From assembly GCA_023053545.1 (NCBI GenBank), contig JAKZAN010000185.1, positions 1-64,000 of the forward strand: a stretch of DNA of 64,000 bases, read 5' to 3'. This stretch comes from Lepidurus packardi (taxonomy: Eukaryota; Arthropoda; Branchiopoda; Notostraca; Triopsidae). Under the pieces are notes generated by a model, which was not told the origin of the DNA, made no database searches, and saw nothing but the letters and a program-made list of their open reading frames with translations. Made by a program: the position numbers and the translations under genes. Positions 46,013 to 57,044 of the stretch are shown in pieces (the first letter of the stretch is position 1; each line of letters begins with the position of its first letter).

Positions 46013-47478
46013 ATGTACACCGGCTCATTCACCACCACCCACAGCAACAACTCTTTCAAACACTCTGATAGGCTCAACTCTTCCCCTTCTCACAATGTCC
46101 TCCTCGAAGGCCTCCAGAAATAAGTCAACCTCTGCACTAAAAAACTAGAAGTAGAAAAAAGAAGACTCCTCGCAGTCAGCCAGACATACGACTAAACCCT
46201 CAGGGAGTACAATCATTACAAAGAAAATCTAGACAGCACCAAGAAGGTGGAGCTCAGCTCGTCCACCCAGCAGACCAACTCCAAATGTCGGAGCTTGGAG
46301 CTAGCCATCAAGAAGGCCATTGCGGCGTATGACCACAGTTTGGCGGAGAATGCACAGCTGAAAGTGCAAATCGATGAGTTGCGTCGGAAGAAGCGGCACC
46401 TGAAGATGGTGGAAAAGTCACTGCTGGAGAACATCAGTGACTGCACGAATAAGCTGGATGAAACTAACAAAGAATTCGAATAAAGGTAAGCATTGTTCTT
46501 AATAACGACAGTAAGCGTAAAACCTAGGAAATCAAGACAGAAATTCGTACCACGCACGAGGGCAACATCCAGGAGAACAAGTCCAACATCGTCAAAGCAG
46601 AGAAGATCAGCGAAGACTACCTCATGGCCAAGCACAGCATCGAGTTGAATATGTGCAATAAGCCTCCGCGCGCAGAGTCCATCGACACTGCCGCACTTCT
46701 CAAACACAAACTCAAGAGGGCCATTGCCAAGAACAAAGAGACCCTCAAAAACATCGAAATATACCAAAGAGAACTCGTGCAGATCGAAGAGGCGTTCAAC
46801 CAGATCAAGCAGGGCACCGGGATGCACGACTTGCAGGATGTGACTAATACATTCATCAAGTCGCACGAGCAGAACGTGTCTCTGTGCACCTATTCCGACG
46901 AGCTGAGCATCAAGAATGACGAGTTGATGCAGACTGTCAGGCTACTCTAGGAAAAGATCCAGGAGAAGACTAAGGAGAATACCCAGATCCGATAAAATAT
47001 GAAGGTGCCGACTCCCGAGCAGCTCAAAGTCATGTCACTCAAGAATCAGATGGACCAGAATAACAGTATCATGGGTCGTTTCGAAGACACTCTGTCTAAA
47101 ATCGGTCCTTATGTCCTCAACACGATCGAAGGACTCTGCTAACTCGATTTCGCAGACCACATTCCTCCCATCGAAGCTGCAGAAATCAATATCACCCACC
47201 GCAGCATTGAGTCCATTCTGTCCCAGCTCGAAGTGTATTTAAGCCAAATCTACGAAGAGATCACATTGCGAGGCAGCTGCCCCTTGGAGTAATAGGCGCC
47301 TAAGCGGAAGGAGCGTGGCGTCAAGAAGACTCTGTTCCTGAACGGCGTCCACGAAGAAACCACGAAGGAGGACTTGATGCTAGAAGAAGATCTGCAGAAT
47401 TTCGCTCAGGACTATATCAAGAAGTCGCGATCTTTGGTGAAGGCCAAGCCTAGCGACAAAGCTGGCTACAACGAATGA
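46013..47478 (+). CDS. Coiled-coil protein, possibly axonemal docking type, 479 aa
   Basis: Exons 46013-46485 and 46512-47478, joined by a 26-nt intron (GTAAGC...ACAG), the shortest I find here. Apart from a Ser/Thr/Asn-rich N terminus the protein is coiled coil to about residue 330. A more mixed C-terminal part follows (IMGRFEDTLSKIGPYVLNTI, HRSIESILSQLEVYLSQIY) and a Lys-rich end. Architecture is in the style of ODA docking complex proteins (CCDC63/CCDC114), which is only a suggestion. TGA 47476-47478. Confidence 0.8.
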
Positions 47479-47609
47479 GTTTACTTTATAGCAGGATTTG
47501 TTTGTCACCTCTTCAAACCTTTTGTCTATTTCTGCTCACTCAGAGGGATGAAAAACAAATTGGGTCGTAGTTGATCATATCTATAAACTAAATATCAAAT
47601 AGTCACACA

Positions 47610-48319
47610 ATGACACCTTAGGAAGAGGCTAGAGAGCGGCGCAGAAGGAAAATCCTGGAAAGAGCAGCCAGGGAAGCTCAAGGCTAGCCAATCATCAGTA
47701 CCGTGGGACCCCTCCCGACCATACCAACCCAACCTAAATCCACACCCCCGTCTGCTGTCTCAGCAGTACCTAATGTCGAGAAACCTGCCTAACAAGCTCC
47801 CCCCGTCTCCGAACAGACGCAGCCGACTGCAGCAGCTGTAGCCTAAGATAATAAACCTACTGAGGATGCGAAGGAGTAGCCTAGTTTGTACTAGAAGCAC
47901 TTGCTGATGAAGCAGCAATAGCAGTTGGAGGTAACACTCTTTAAGCGAAAAAGATCCAGAAAAATTTCCTTAATATTTCTCGCTTCCTCGGCATTGCCCT
48001 AGCATTAGTATATGAACCCAGCTGGTTGATCGCAGTGCTTATGTGTTTCGGCTGTTTGGCTGTGTTCTGCTTGAAAAGCCTGCAGATTAAGGCAAAAATG
48101 CAGGACGCATCCTCTTCGAGGAATAACGAGCAGTCCTTTCTGGGCAACAACAATAGTCAATACATGATATTACTGGAAAAGGTGGAGAAGCTCGTGTCGA
48201 AGTTGATTTATGGGAAGATAGCGATGACGGGAATGGCAGCCTACCTACTAGTTTGCATCCTCAAGTACGAGTTGCTGTTCGGCCAGCCAGGTAGAATAGC
48301 CCCAGCAGCAGAACTGTGA
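47610..48319 (+). CDS. Get2/CAML-like ER membrane receptor candidate, 226 aa
   Basis: Exons 47610-47930 and 47960-48319, a 29-nt intron that restores frame. The N terminus begins TPEEEARERRRRKILERAA, the kind of Arg-rich amphipathic helix by which Get2 and CAMLG bind the Get3/TRC40 ATPase. A Pro/Thr/Ala-rich linker of 80 residues follows, then hydrophobic segments at about 112-145 and near 190-208. This is the Get2/CAML architecture: cytosolic charged helix, long linker, C-terminal membrane domain. These proteins insert tail-anchored proteins into the ER. The call rests on architecture and motif, not on an alignment. Confidence 0.6.
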
Positions 48320-48603
48320 GGGCTTTTGAAGTCAAGGCTGCAATCAGGAACAGACCATTCGCACATTTCCTAAGTTCATCTCGTTCTGGAATAAATCTGG
48401 TTAGATCAAAATATCATATTCCTTCCTTGCAATTTGTATTCTTCTTAATCCTAAAGGATAAGCGATCTAAAACCCATATTATTCATTCACCAAGACTTAA
48501 CTTCAGAGTTAATGCTATCAATCTGCCAGCACTCCCCCTGCCCAGTCCCGTGTTTCAGTGTTTCGGTAGCTTCTCGGTATTGGTTTGCGAACTACTCATT
48601 TTC

Positions 48604-49605
48604 TCACACTTACCCAGCTTATTACCGATTCCCACCATTCTATTCTCCTGCCTCTCCCCCACTCTTCTCCGGCTCGCCGTTCTCATCGCCCCCTGCTTGG
48701 ACAGACGTCCCCAGACGGTCATCCCACATGTAGACATAGTCCATCTGGATATCATTTTTGTGCATGAGAGAAGTTATTAGATTTTTGAGGAAGGCGTAAT
48801 CAGGCTCATCTTCGAACTCTAGGTTGCGGGAATAGACCAGGATATCCTTGAATTCGTCGGGCACGTCTTTACATAGGAGCTAAAGAGGCGTCGACAGCTT
48901 TTTTTACATTATCTTTTCATACTTCTCCTTCTTGTTATTGGCCTTCAGGCTCTGCCAAGGCAGGAACCCTTTGATGAAGTACAGCAGCACGTTGGCGACT
49001 CCTTCGATGTCGTCCCTACGCGACTGTTCTATCCCCAGATGTGTGTTGAGTGAGGCGTAACGTGCAGTGCCCGTGAGGTTTTTGTTATCCCGATAGGGTA
49101 TGTGGGTGCCGTCTTTCTGTATGTACTTTTTAGCCAGCCCGAAGTCGATGAGATACAGCCTATTGGCTTTATCCCCATACCCCATCATGAAGTTATCGGG
49201 TTTGATATCGCGATGAATGAATTGTTTCTTTTGGATAAACTCAATTCGCTAGATTATCTGATAGGCCAGCATCAGAGTAGTTTTCAGGTCGAACTTACGG
49301 CCATGCTTGTTGAAGATGTCCTCGAGGCTACTCCCCAGCAGGTCCATCACCATCAAGTTAAACTCACCCTCGGTGCAGCTGTAGTGAACCCGAGGAATCC
49401 CACGATCTGCTTTCTCATCGCTATTCAGGAAGTTAATGAGTTTGGCTTCGTAAAAGAGTTGGGGATGCTTGGTGTTGGCAACCTCACACTTGATGGCCAC
49501 TTCGGTGTTGGTTTTGACGTTGAGAGCGAGGAAGATTTACCCGAAAGCTCCAGCTCCGAGGCGCTTCTTGATTTCGTAAGTCTTGGCGATGAGCGTATTT
49601 AACAT
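48604..49605 (-). CDS. Casein kinase 1 family protein kinase, 333 aa
   Basis: Intronless. LGAGAFGEIFLA glycine loop (the Glu is TAA 49537-49539), [65 protein letters not shown] and FLPWQSLKA: all CK1 signatures, including SIN/SLN in place of APE. Then KYEKIMEKKLSTPLELLCKD, where TAA 48904-48906 and TAG 48880-48882 hold the two Glu positions that are nearly invariant in CK1. The C-terminal 40 residues are Glu/Gly-rich. CK1 enzymes are acidophilic kinases in cytosol, nucleus and cilia. ATG 49605, TGA 48604-48606. Confidence 0.96.
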
Positions 49606-49956
49606 GGATAGACTATTATGTGATTGCTAGAATGTCTTACAGGGAAAATGGAAGTCTGGTTCAAATCTGTTATTGACGAACTGAGTAAAACTATTTCTAG
49701 TCGTGTCTCCTAGTGGGGAGACTCAGATTCCAACCTATACTCTGGCCTAGGGGTCCCAACAGTAAGGTATATTATGATTGGACTGTAGATAATTGAAACC
49801 CAAAGTTAGGCTCCACACTAATTATAGTGGATGATGCCAGCCGGTCAAGCGCTTCAAATCTTTATCAGAATAAATTGTCCCTCTCTAAAATGCTTAATTT
49901 TGATTTTGTCTTTCAAGGCTCAAGCCACACTGCAGTAACTTCGACTCGGGTTCTCC
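49606..49956. other. Divergent promoter region, CK1 / RING gene
   Basis: About 350 bp between two outward-reading genes, AT-rich in the middle, with no supported frame, RNA gene or repeat. Confidence 0.6.
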
Positions 49957-50646
49957 ATGAATCTCAGCAACAAATCTCGCTCTCAACTATCCTCTGCCTC
50001 CATGGAGATAGAAGAGACCTCATCTCCGACTGAAATAACCAGTCTCGAACAACACACCACCACACCCCAGAAGACCAGAAACAGGACTAATGCAGAACAA
50101 TAAATACATGACCTATTTGAAAAGCGTGACCAAGAAGAGTTCATCTTCAGAAGCCACATGGGAACCAAGCTAGGCACTCCTTGTCCTAACGTTTCCAAAC
50201 ATATAGTAAACCATCAATCAGTTCGAAAACCAGACCCTGCATTGGAGGATCCCACTCATCGGAAGCCTATCAACATCGATCTGCTTGAAATGCTTCGAGA
50301 ACTCAAGAAAGATGAGCTCAAACACAAGCAGCCCATGATTCAACCTCCTAAGAACCCTAATACTGCAGTGTCAGCAGTCGGGACAGTATCCTTTCAGCTA
50401 AAACCGTCATCTAGATAGGTTTTGCCGCCAACCACGATGACACTGCAAAATTAATCTAAAACAATACTTCGAAGCGAGACGGGAAACGAGTGCCCCGTGT
50501 GCACACTGCCGAAACCTTTGATCGGGAATAAAGCCTGCAGCCACTCGATATGCGAAGAGTGCTGGAACACTTGGTTGGAGACGAGACTGTCGTGCCCAAT
50601 CTGCCGTGTGCGAGTGCGAAAACCGTACTTATTGGTGTCGAAGTGA
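49957..50646 (+). CDS. RING-HC finger protein, probable E3 ubiquitin ligase, 229 aa
   Basis: Single frame, ATG 49957 to TGA 50644-50646. The N-terminal 165 residues are polar and disordered with short helices. The C terminus holds a C3HC4-type RING: CPVCTLPKP ... KACSHSICEECWNTWL ... LSCPICRVRV, with eight Cys/His ligands and the Trp/Pro residues that contact E2 enzymes. The gene converges on Tim44 with 76 bp between stops. Confidence 0.85.
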
Positions 50647-50722
50647 ATGTGTATAGAAGTGCGAAGACATGGCCTGTGGATATGTACAGAATGAATAATA
50701 CAAGGATGGCTATAGATAAGGG

Positions 50723-51888
50723 TCAGACCAGCATGCGCATTTCCTCTATCTTCTTGATTTATACGATTTCCCAGTTGTGCCCGTACTCTTCCATGGCGTT
50801 TCCTCCGTACTTCAGGCTGAACTCGAACGTAGACCTGAGCAGTCGCTCCTCATCCCCGTCTACGATTTTGTTATTGAAGTCCACGAAGCAGTAGATTTCT
50901 TGGGCCTCAATCCTCAATGAGAATATCGGCGAAGTCGATTTTTCCTCAATCTTAGCGTTGTGCAAAATGGAGGCGTTATGGTCCCAGAAGCTTGTGAATT
51001 TAGGCTTGGATTTCTAAACGGGTCACAAATCAGACAATAACTCCATGAACAAACAAATTTTACCTTATTCCTATACATATTGGTATGGGCCTTGAAGTAC
51101 TCCAAGGCCTGATCCCCGCATTGTAGCTCCACTTTTGAAATATCGCCCTTCAAGAAATTCTCGTAGTTGGACACGAAGATGTGAGTGGCTTCAGCCTCTA
51201 GTTCGTGCACATCGAAGTTCGGGTCGATGGTCTTCATGATCTATACAGCTCTCGCGATAGGACTACCGCCTGCAACAGTGCCATAAGCAAGATTGGCAGC
51301 CTGGAACACCACTCCCTCACGAGTGCTGGCATACTCCTTGAAGTCTTCTTTAAAGGCAGCATACTCCTTTGAGGCATCATCATACTTTTTGTACAGTTCA
51401 GTATCTTTCAACTTATTACGGAGCTTCTCGGGGATCATTCTTTGTGCCAAACCCTTTTTCTCGACTTGCTCAGGGATGTCAGTCGCAGTCAGGGACGTAC
51501 GGCGGTGCTCAGGAATAGAGTTCTGGATCTGTTCGAGTTACTAGGCACTGTACTTGGGGGTCTATGCTGCCTTCTTTTTCCTCTATTCCATTTTACGCTT
51601 GATGTCGTCCTGCTCATTGGGGAAGGTGATCCTCCACGCTGATACGACGGCACCACCGATTTTGGAGAAAACTGAAGGAGAGGAAGCCGGAGGGATTTAG
51701 TTATTGGTGTTGGGAGGAGGGACTTTAGATTATTTTTATATTTTGGTATCGGGGTCGGGTTTCTTCTAGGCGTTGTCGGTGGAGAAGCGATAGCAGATCG
51801 GGCGCAATGAGGCAGAGGAGTAGAGGGGGCGGGGGTGTATTAGAGGTGCCCTGAGGGTCCTGAAGAGGGTTCTGGCGAGAGTGTTCAT
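50723..51888 (-). CDS. TIM44: Tim44, import motor subunit of the mitochondrial inner membrane, 371 aa
   Basis: Exons 51064-51888 and 50723-51013, intron 50 nt. N-terminal presequence rich in Arg/Leu/Ser without acidic residues (MNTLARTLFRTLRAPLIHPR). A charged linker with NEQDDIKRKMEERKKK and YKKYDDASKEYAAFKEDFKE follows, then the Tim44 C-terminal domain from about residue 265 (MKTIDPNFDVHELEAEATHI, FLKGDISKVELQCGDQALEY, ending in WEIVEIKK). Tim44 tethers mtHsp70 to the TIM23 channel on the matrix side. Eleven or so TAA/TAG, mostly in the acidic linker, are read as Glu. Confidence 0.9.
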
Positions 51889-52167
51889 GATGTGTGTAGT
51901 AATGGTGTGATTATAAGGTTGGTGAGAAAAGTAAGAGAGTAATAAATTTAGTCACCCTGCTGAGGTAACTAACGCAGGGTGAAGGCAACACTTGTTTAAA
52001 TTTTAATTGTAGTCTCCTGTTTCCCTAAATTAATTTATCTCAGTTCTCTCCCGAATCAGCCTATCCTCATCTATCCATTGGGTTCTGTCCCAGATATTTG
52101 CATAAAGGCAGTCGTAGAAAATAGTCCAAGTAGTATCAAAAATAGTGCCATAGAAATACAAGAATTA
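51889..52167. other. Intergenic region upstream of Tim44
   Basis: About 280 bp of AT-rich unique sequence between the Tim44 start and the stop of the TBC gene, with both genes on the minus strand. No further feature seen. Confidence 0.5.
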
Positions 52168-53282
52168 TCACACCTTTTCGCTGTCGCAGATCGTAGTATA
52201 GAGTTGTTTGTACACGTAAGCCTCGCTGATCAGCAGTTCCAGCTAGCCCTCGCACCAGCCTTTAGTCGGCACCTGCTGCATGAACTTCATCATTTCGTCG
52301 AAGCCTACCTTCTGTAGCCGTCTCGAGAACTTCACGAAGATGGCCACCAGGAGATATAGCACAAAAGTGGGGTACTCGTCCTCGTAGCTGATGAGGGTAT
52401 CGAAGAGTCGTATGCCTATTCGGGGTGAAAACATCCTACGCCAATCCAGAACACATCCAAATGAGTGGCTTACCTGAGCAGAAAGGTAGATATTTATCGG
52501 AAAGAGAGGCAGAACAGGTCGATCTTTTCTCTCATCATGTGCTGATATAGTTCTGGGTCCACCTTTTTTAACACCACTTCAACAGTTTTGTAAGCTTCCT
52601 TAATGCCTCCGAAACCCCGTACATAGTTCGTTGTCACGATCTCCAGCATTTTAGAAATACTCCAGTAGATGTCTGCCTCCATAAACCCTAATGTCTCATC
52701 GTTCACCTTCTCCAGGTCCATGTCCTGTGACAGCTTGTCTAGATTCACCGGGACATACTCCGACAGGTACGTCAGGAAGAATGGTATCACCACATCATTT
52801 ATACCTTGGACGTAGCCACTCGCTGGGTGTTTGATGTGCCAAATGTAGAGAGCGCGGGTGAGGAGTTTCTGGACTCGTTGCTGGCGCACCACCTTGGCTT
52901 CGGGCAGAGTTCTTAGGACGTCTCCTTGGATGATCTTAGCCATTTTCCTTTAATGCTAGTTCTCAATGGTGTCCAGATTGTGGGTGGGAAGGTATGTCTG
53001 GACGAACTTGAAGTACTCTGCGCGTTTGCGGTCGAGGACGTCGTTGGCTTTGATTTTGTTAGCAGGGATGTACTTCAGCAAATACTTCCAGACCTTGGCA
53101 CGGATGCACGAGGGGATGCCGTCCCAACTGAGTTTCTGCATATCAGTGTAGACTGTAGGTTCTACGGAGAGAAGCTCAGAGAATTTCTATATTTTGCGTT
53201 GCTATTGTGCTTATTAGGAAAAGGTGAATTTGATTGGGTTCTGTGCATGCTGTTTGAATATCTCGAACAACTCTCCCTTCAT
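52168..53282 (-). CDS. TBC-domain Rab GTPase-activating protein, TBC1D22/Gyp1-like, 358 aa (N terminus uncertain)
   Basis: Exons 52474-53282 and 52168-52435, intron 38 nt. The TBC domain fills the protein: FSELLSVEP ... LSWDGIPSCIRAKVWKYLL, the Arg finger in IIQGDVLRTLPE, the Gln finger in ASGYVQGINDVVIPFFL, then MEADIYWSISKMLE, FREISTFLLRMFSPRIGIRLFDT and the C-terminal GWCEGELELLISEAY. Both fingers needed for GTP hydrolysis are intact. Wording is closest to TBC1D22/Gyp1, GAPs of the Golgi. I start at ATG 53282, but the same frame stays open to an ATG at 53645 (SSLFGRKNSHSKK start); an N-terminal extension with in-frame introns, for example 72 nt starting GTATATCC, is likely. Confidence 0.88.
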
Positions 53283-54207
53283 CTCAGGGGCGTTCGAGTT
53301 CCAAGTCTTTTTTTAGGTGATATCGCTATGGTTCCTACACACATCCACTCCATCTGTTACTGTCACATCGTAAAAGCATAAGTATTTTAAGCCTCTTCTA
53401 CTTACTATCGCAACGCTGATAACCGTTACTTTTCTCAGAAACCCCAGCGAACCACCTGCCCGCTATCTGCAGTCTACTATTAATGAGTCGACAGACTCTG
53501 CAGACTGTCCAGAACGCGAAGGAGGACATGATAGGGATAAAAACAGGAAAATGAAGAGTGGGAAATACGGATATACTGATGGGAGGCTAGGATAAGAGTG
53601 TTACTTTTTGGAGTGTGAGTTTTTGCGTCCGAAGAGGCTGGACATGGGGATAGGAATGGTATGCTGGAGGGTATTAGTGGGGTGGGTATGCAGGGTGTGT
53701 TTGGGATTATTAGAACTTGGGTATGGGACGAGAACTTAGTGCGAGTGACAATATGATTGATTATTCGGAACAGTATCTGGAAGGTTATATTTGATAGATA
53801 GAGTCACAAGTGGCACACAGCACAGGGTAAAATTAGTCTTCAGACTCAGGCTCGACCTATTAATTTGGATATGTCTTGCTATACACCCCCATATTTGGTG
53901 AGTCTCAGCAGGTGCCTACAAAAAGACATCGTAATTAAAAGTGGCCTTGAGGCAGGCTCAGAATGTTGGAGATGCAGTTTCCCTCTGTTTCTGGGTGCAA
54001 AAGAGAACAAGCTTGATAATTTAGTCTCCCATCAATTACAGAACTCATGCATGGCTAAGGCAGGAGGGAGGATGAGTTAAGATAGCATTTCTATCAGCTT
54101 CTGGTGTAAGGTCATAGATGATTCCCTGGATCAATGTACACCACCACACAACTTTCGGATAAAACAGATGGTATACATAATATTATTTGTTCGGTTTAAT
54201 CCCTCAA
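53283..54207. other. Region between TBC and Myb genes; may hold the 5' exons of the TBC gene
   Basis: The 53283-53645 part (minus strand) has no TGA in the TBC frame and may include upstream exons. From 53646 to 54207 I see unique AT-rich sequence, the probable divergent promoters, and no supported gene. Confidence 0.5.
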
Positions 54208-55603
54208 ATGCAGACCCCACTTACAGCCCCACAGCCCCGCGATCAGCAAGAAAGTAACAACAGTCCACTCTGTTTACACAGTAGACGACCCTTCCCAAGT
54301 GCAGCACGCCATGCGCCACACCCATTTCATGGATTTCATGGATAAAATAACCTAAATGCAGTCTTACAACACGTACTTGAAAAAGTATCGGCCTCTGCTG
54401 TCACACCACTACCGGGAGTCGATCAGCAACCAGGAAATCCTGTAGATCGTGAACTAGACTCTGCCGACGTACGATTCCCCGCTGCTGAGTATTGTTTTAA
54501 TGGCGTAGTCTGCGATTCTGGCAATAGTCTGCCAAGTTTTGGACCAGAAACGACCTGCTGTTATTCGCCTGGGCCATCGAGAAATACAAACTAACTTCTA
54601 CCAAAATACCTGAATAATATGTACCTGAATCCCAATCCCTCAACTCTTTACCTAGGACGACCAAGATTGGCACACAGTCTCCCAACTCATCCCTGGCAAG
54701 ACCCAGAGGCAATGCATGTTCAAGTGGCTCCACTTCCAGAAGGCTCCTGTCTAAGAGTTCCCATGGACTAACGAAGAAGACGACATCCTCAAAAGACTAC
54801 TCATCAAATACGACATCCCCAACTGGCAGGAAATCTCCGAGGATCTCTACTTGAGCGTAAAAAGGGATCCTGTCTATCGGACGAGTAAGCAATGCCGCGA
54901 ACACTGGAGCTATCACCTGGATCCGTTTGTGAAGAAAGGAGTGTGGACTCTGGAAGAAGATATCAAGCTGTTGAAGCTGTACATGCTCTGGGGTCGCAAG
55001 TGGATCAAGATATCGAAGCAGCTCCAAGGGCGCACCGATAATTCTGTCAAAAATCGGTTGTCTCTGTTGGTCGAGAGAATATCGAACTCAAACATCAATA
55101 ATGACGCATGCCTCAAATAATGCATTTCCGATGAGATCGCTCAAAAGGAAATACTACTCCGGGCCAACCGAGCAGAAGAGCCACTAACTCAAAGCGTCCT
55201 GCCCCCATCCAAAATGGAGGAAAAGGATACTACCAAGTCCAACACCCGATATTCTGAACAGCCTCTGCAGTCCCATACAACCTAGATGCGGGAAGACCCA
55301 GCCTTGAGTACATTGGCTAAGGTCGAGGAGGAGCACTACTTTGAGACCAACAAGACGATGGACGAACGAAATAATATCCGGTATGTGGTCTTCAAAGAAG
55401 TGTCCCTGGAGGAACTGATGAAGGAAGAAGTGGTGTTGCCAGCTATTTTCAACAAGCATAACATGGAGGTGATTTACAAGGATATCGTGCTGATCGAGAA
55501 GAAGACCTTCACGCCCAACACGCTGGACCAGAAAGAATGGAACTTCATCGACGATAACTTTATGTTCGAATTCCAGGACCAAGAATAGCAACTTCTACCT
55601 TGA
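54208..55603 (+). CDS. Multi-repeat Myb-type DNA-binding protein, 432 aa
   Basis: Exons 54208-54253, 54282-54493, 54528-54620 and 54656-55603; introns 28, 34 and 35 nt. Three Trp-rich helix-turn-helix units follow each other from about residue 87 to 255: KFWTRNDLLLFAWAIEKYK with QDWHTVSQLIPGKTQRQCMF; FPWTNEEDDILKRLLIKYD with NWQEISEDLY ... TSKQCREHW; and GVWTLEEDIKLLKLYMLWG with KWIKISKQLQGRTDNSVKNR. This is an R1R2R3 c-Myb-like layout with loose first repeats, so sequence-specific DNA binding or an SNAPc-like role is expected. The C terminus is acidic. It converges on Bud13 with 71 bp between stops. Confidence 0.88.
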
Positions 55604-55674
55604 ACATTGTCATACACTCTATATCCCAATACAGCCATACTAATAAACACATCGTCCTTGGACCCTCGGCCTTG

Positions 55675-56730
55675 TCATAGTTCCCTGAGGTACTCTTGCA
55701 TTTCTGCATCGTGCTTCTGCTTGATGTCGTTCTTATGCGAGATGTATTTGAACTCGAACCCATTCCCTCGGATCACCCCATCCCATCGATGACCGGGCGC
55801 GATGTTGAACCGGTTGCCCGGCCCAGGGTACTTGCACTTGAAGATACTTACTTTCCTGTCCACGTTCATCTTGGTCTGCATAAAGCGCATCGGATCCTCG
55901 AACAACTCCCTCTGGGCCAGTTCCAGTTTGTAGTCGTCGGTAATATCAGTCATCCCAAACTACAGCTTCTACTTGGGCTTGTTTTTAAGTTCCAGCTGCT
56001 TCATGCCCTTATCCCATTGTGCTAGCTTGCCCAGCACCTACCGTTCATGCTCTTTCTTTTGCTGTTCGACTGATTGATGTCTTATGGTGCCATCCTTGTT
56101 TCTGTAGATTGTCTTAACCGGGGCATTGATTGGTGCAGTTCTATTAACCTCCATATCAGAACCGTCGGACTCGCCATCCTAGCTAGCCACCCAGTCCTAA
56201 TCTTTAGCAACTATGTTAGCTTCCTCCTTTTTAACATTATTGCGTGCCATGAATTCCTAGAGTTTTGTATTGACTCCTTCTCCGTATTGCTTTACAGGGA
56301 GTTGGCTCGGGTCTGCTTCGAGTGTCAGCTTCACCTTTTTCCTTTTTAAGGCTTATAAATCGATACCCTCAATATTCTAGATTACGAGCTGATCCTTGAG
56401 GAACTCGTCAACCTCTTCTCCTTAGATTCCTAGAGCCTAACGAAACTTCCTCTTCATTCTCTAGTCATGTTTGTCCACCTTAACGGAGGTGGGAATACCC
56501 AGCGGTTCTTCATCCTACTCGTCAGAGTGGATTCGCTATCTCTTTTGCTCGGGCTCAGAATCGCTATCGTCTTATGAGTGTGAGGCCGACCTCCTGGCAT
56601 CGTCCTCATCAAGGATACGGATATTGGTGTTGGCATAGGTTCGGGAAGTGTTCTTCTTGTGGTGTTTGTCTTAGGAGATGTATCTTTGTAGGATTTGCTA
56701 TTTGGTTTTGTTTTTCTGCTGGTTGTGCAT
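55675..56730 (-). CDS. BUD13: Bud13 homolog, pre-mRNA retention and splicing (RES) complex subunit, 351 aa
   Basis: Intronless. N terminus ILQRYISEDKHHKKN matches the family's LKRYLS..KKKK opening. The middle is charged with IYRNKDGTIR (family TVYRDKxG), and the C terminus carries PGPGNRFNIAPGHRWDGVIR, GNGFE and the end IKQKHDAEMQEYL, the conserved Bud13 block that binds Snu17. RES helps splice weak introns, fitting a genome with tiny introns. Over twenty TAA/TAG are read as Glu, one of the highest densities here. ATG 56730, TGA 55675-55677. Confidence 0.93.
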
Positions 56731-57044
56731 GTTTCTCTTATAGTTGCTCTCTTAATTAGAAGTTAAATTACATAATCCAGTACCCCACTGTTGGACCAAT
56801 TAGGATGTGTAGAGAACTGGGTTCCCTGCATGACATGATTGTGTTGTCCGGTTGCCGTGGAGGGCTGCCAATAGAAGTATCATATGCCAGTATAACGGCA
56901 TGGCTGCTCAGCACATCTGGAAGCAGCCAAAATCTGTAAACTCCCTTTTATGATAAAATTATGGCATTTTGCAGTGAAAGCTCCTATGGGTCATAATTTT
57001 TTCTTTAGGCAGTCCAAGCAAAACTTATACTCATAAATCTCTGC
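56731..57044. other. Divergent promoter region, Bud13 / next gene
   Basis: About 310 bp of unique, AT-rich sequence between outward-reading genes; no supported frame or repeat. Confidence 0.55.
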
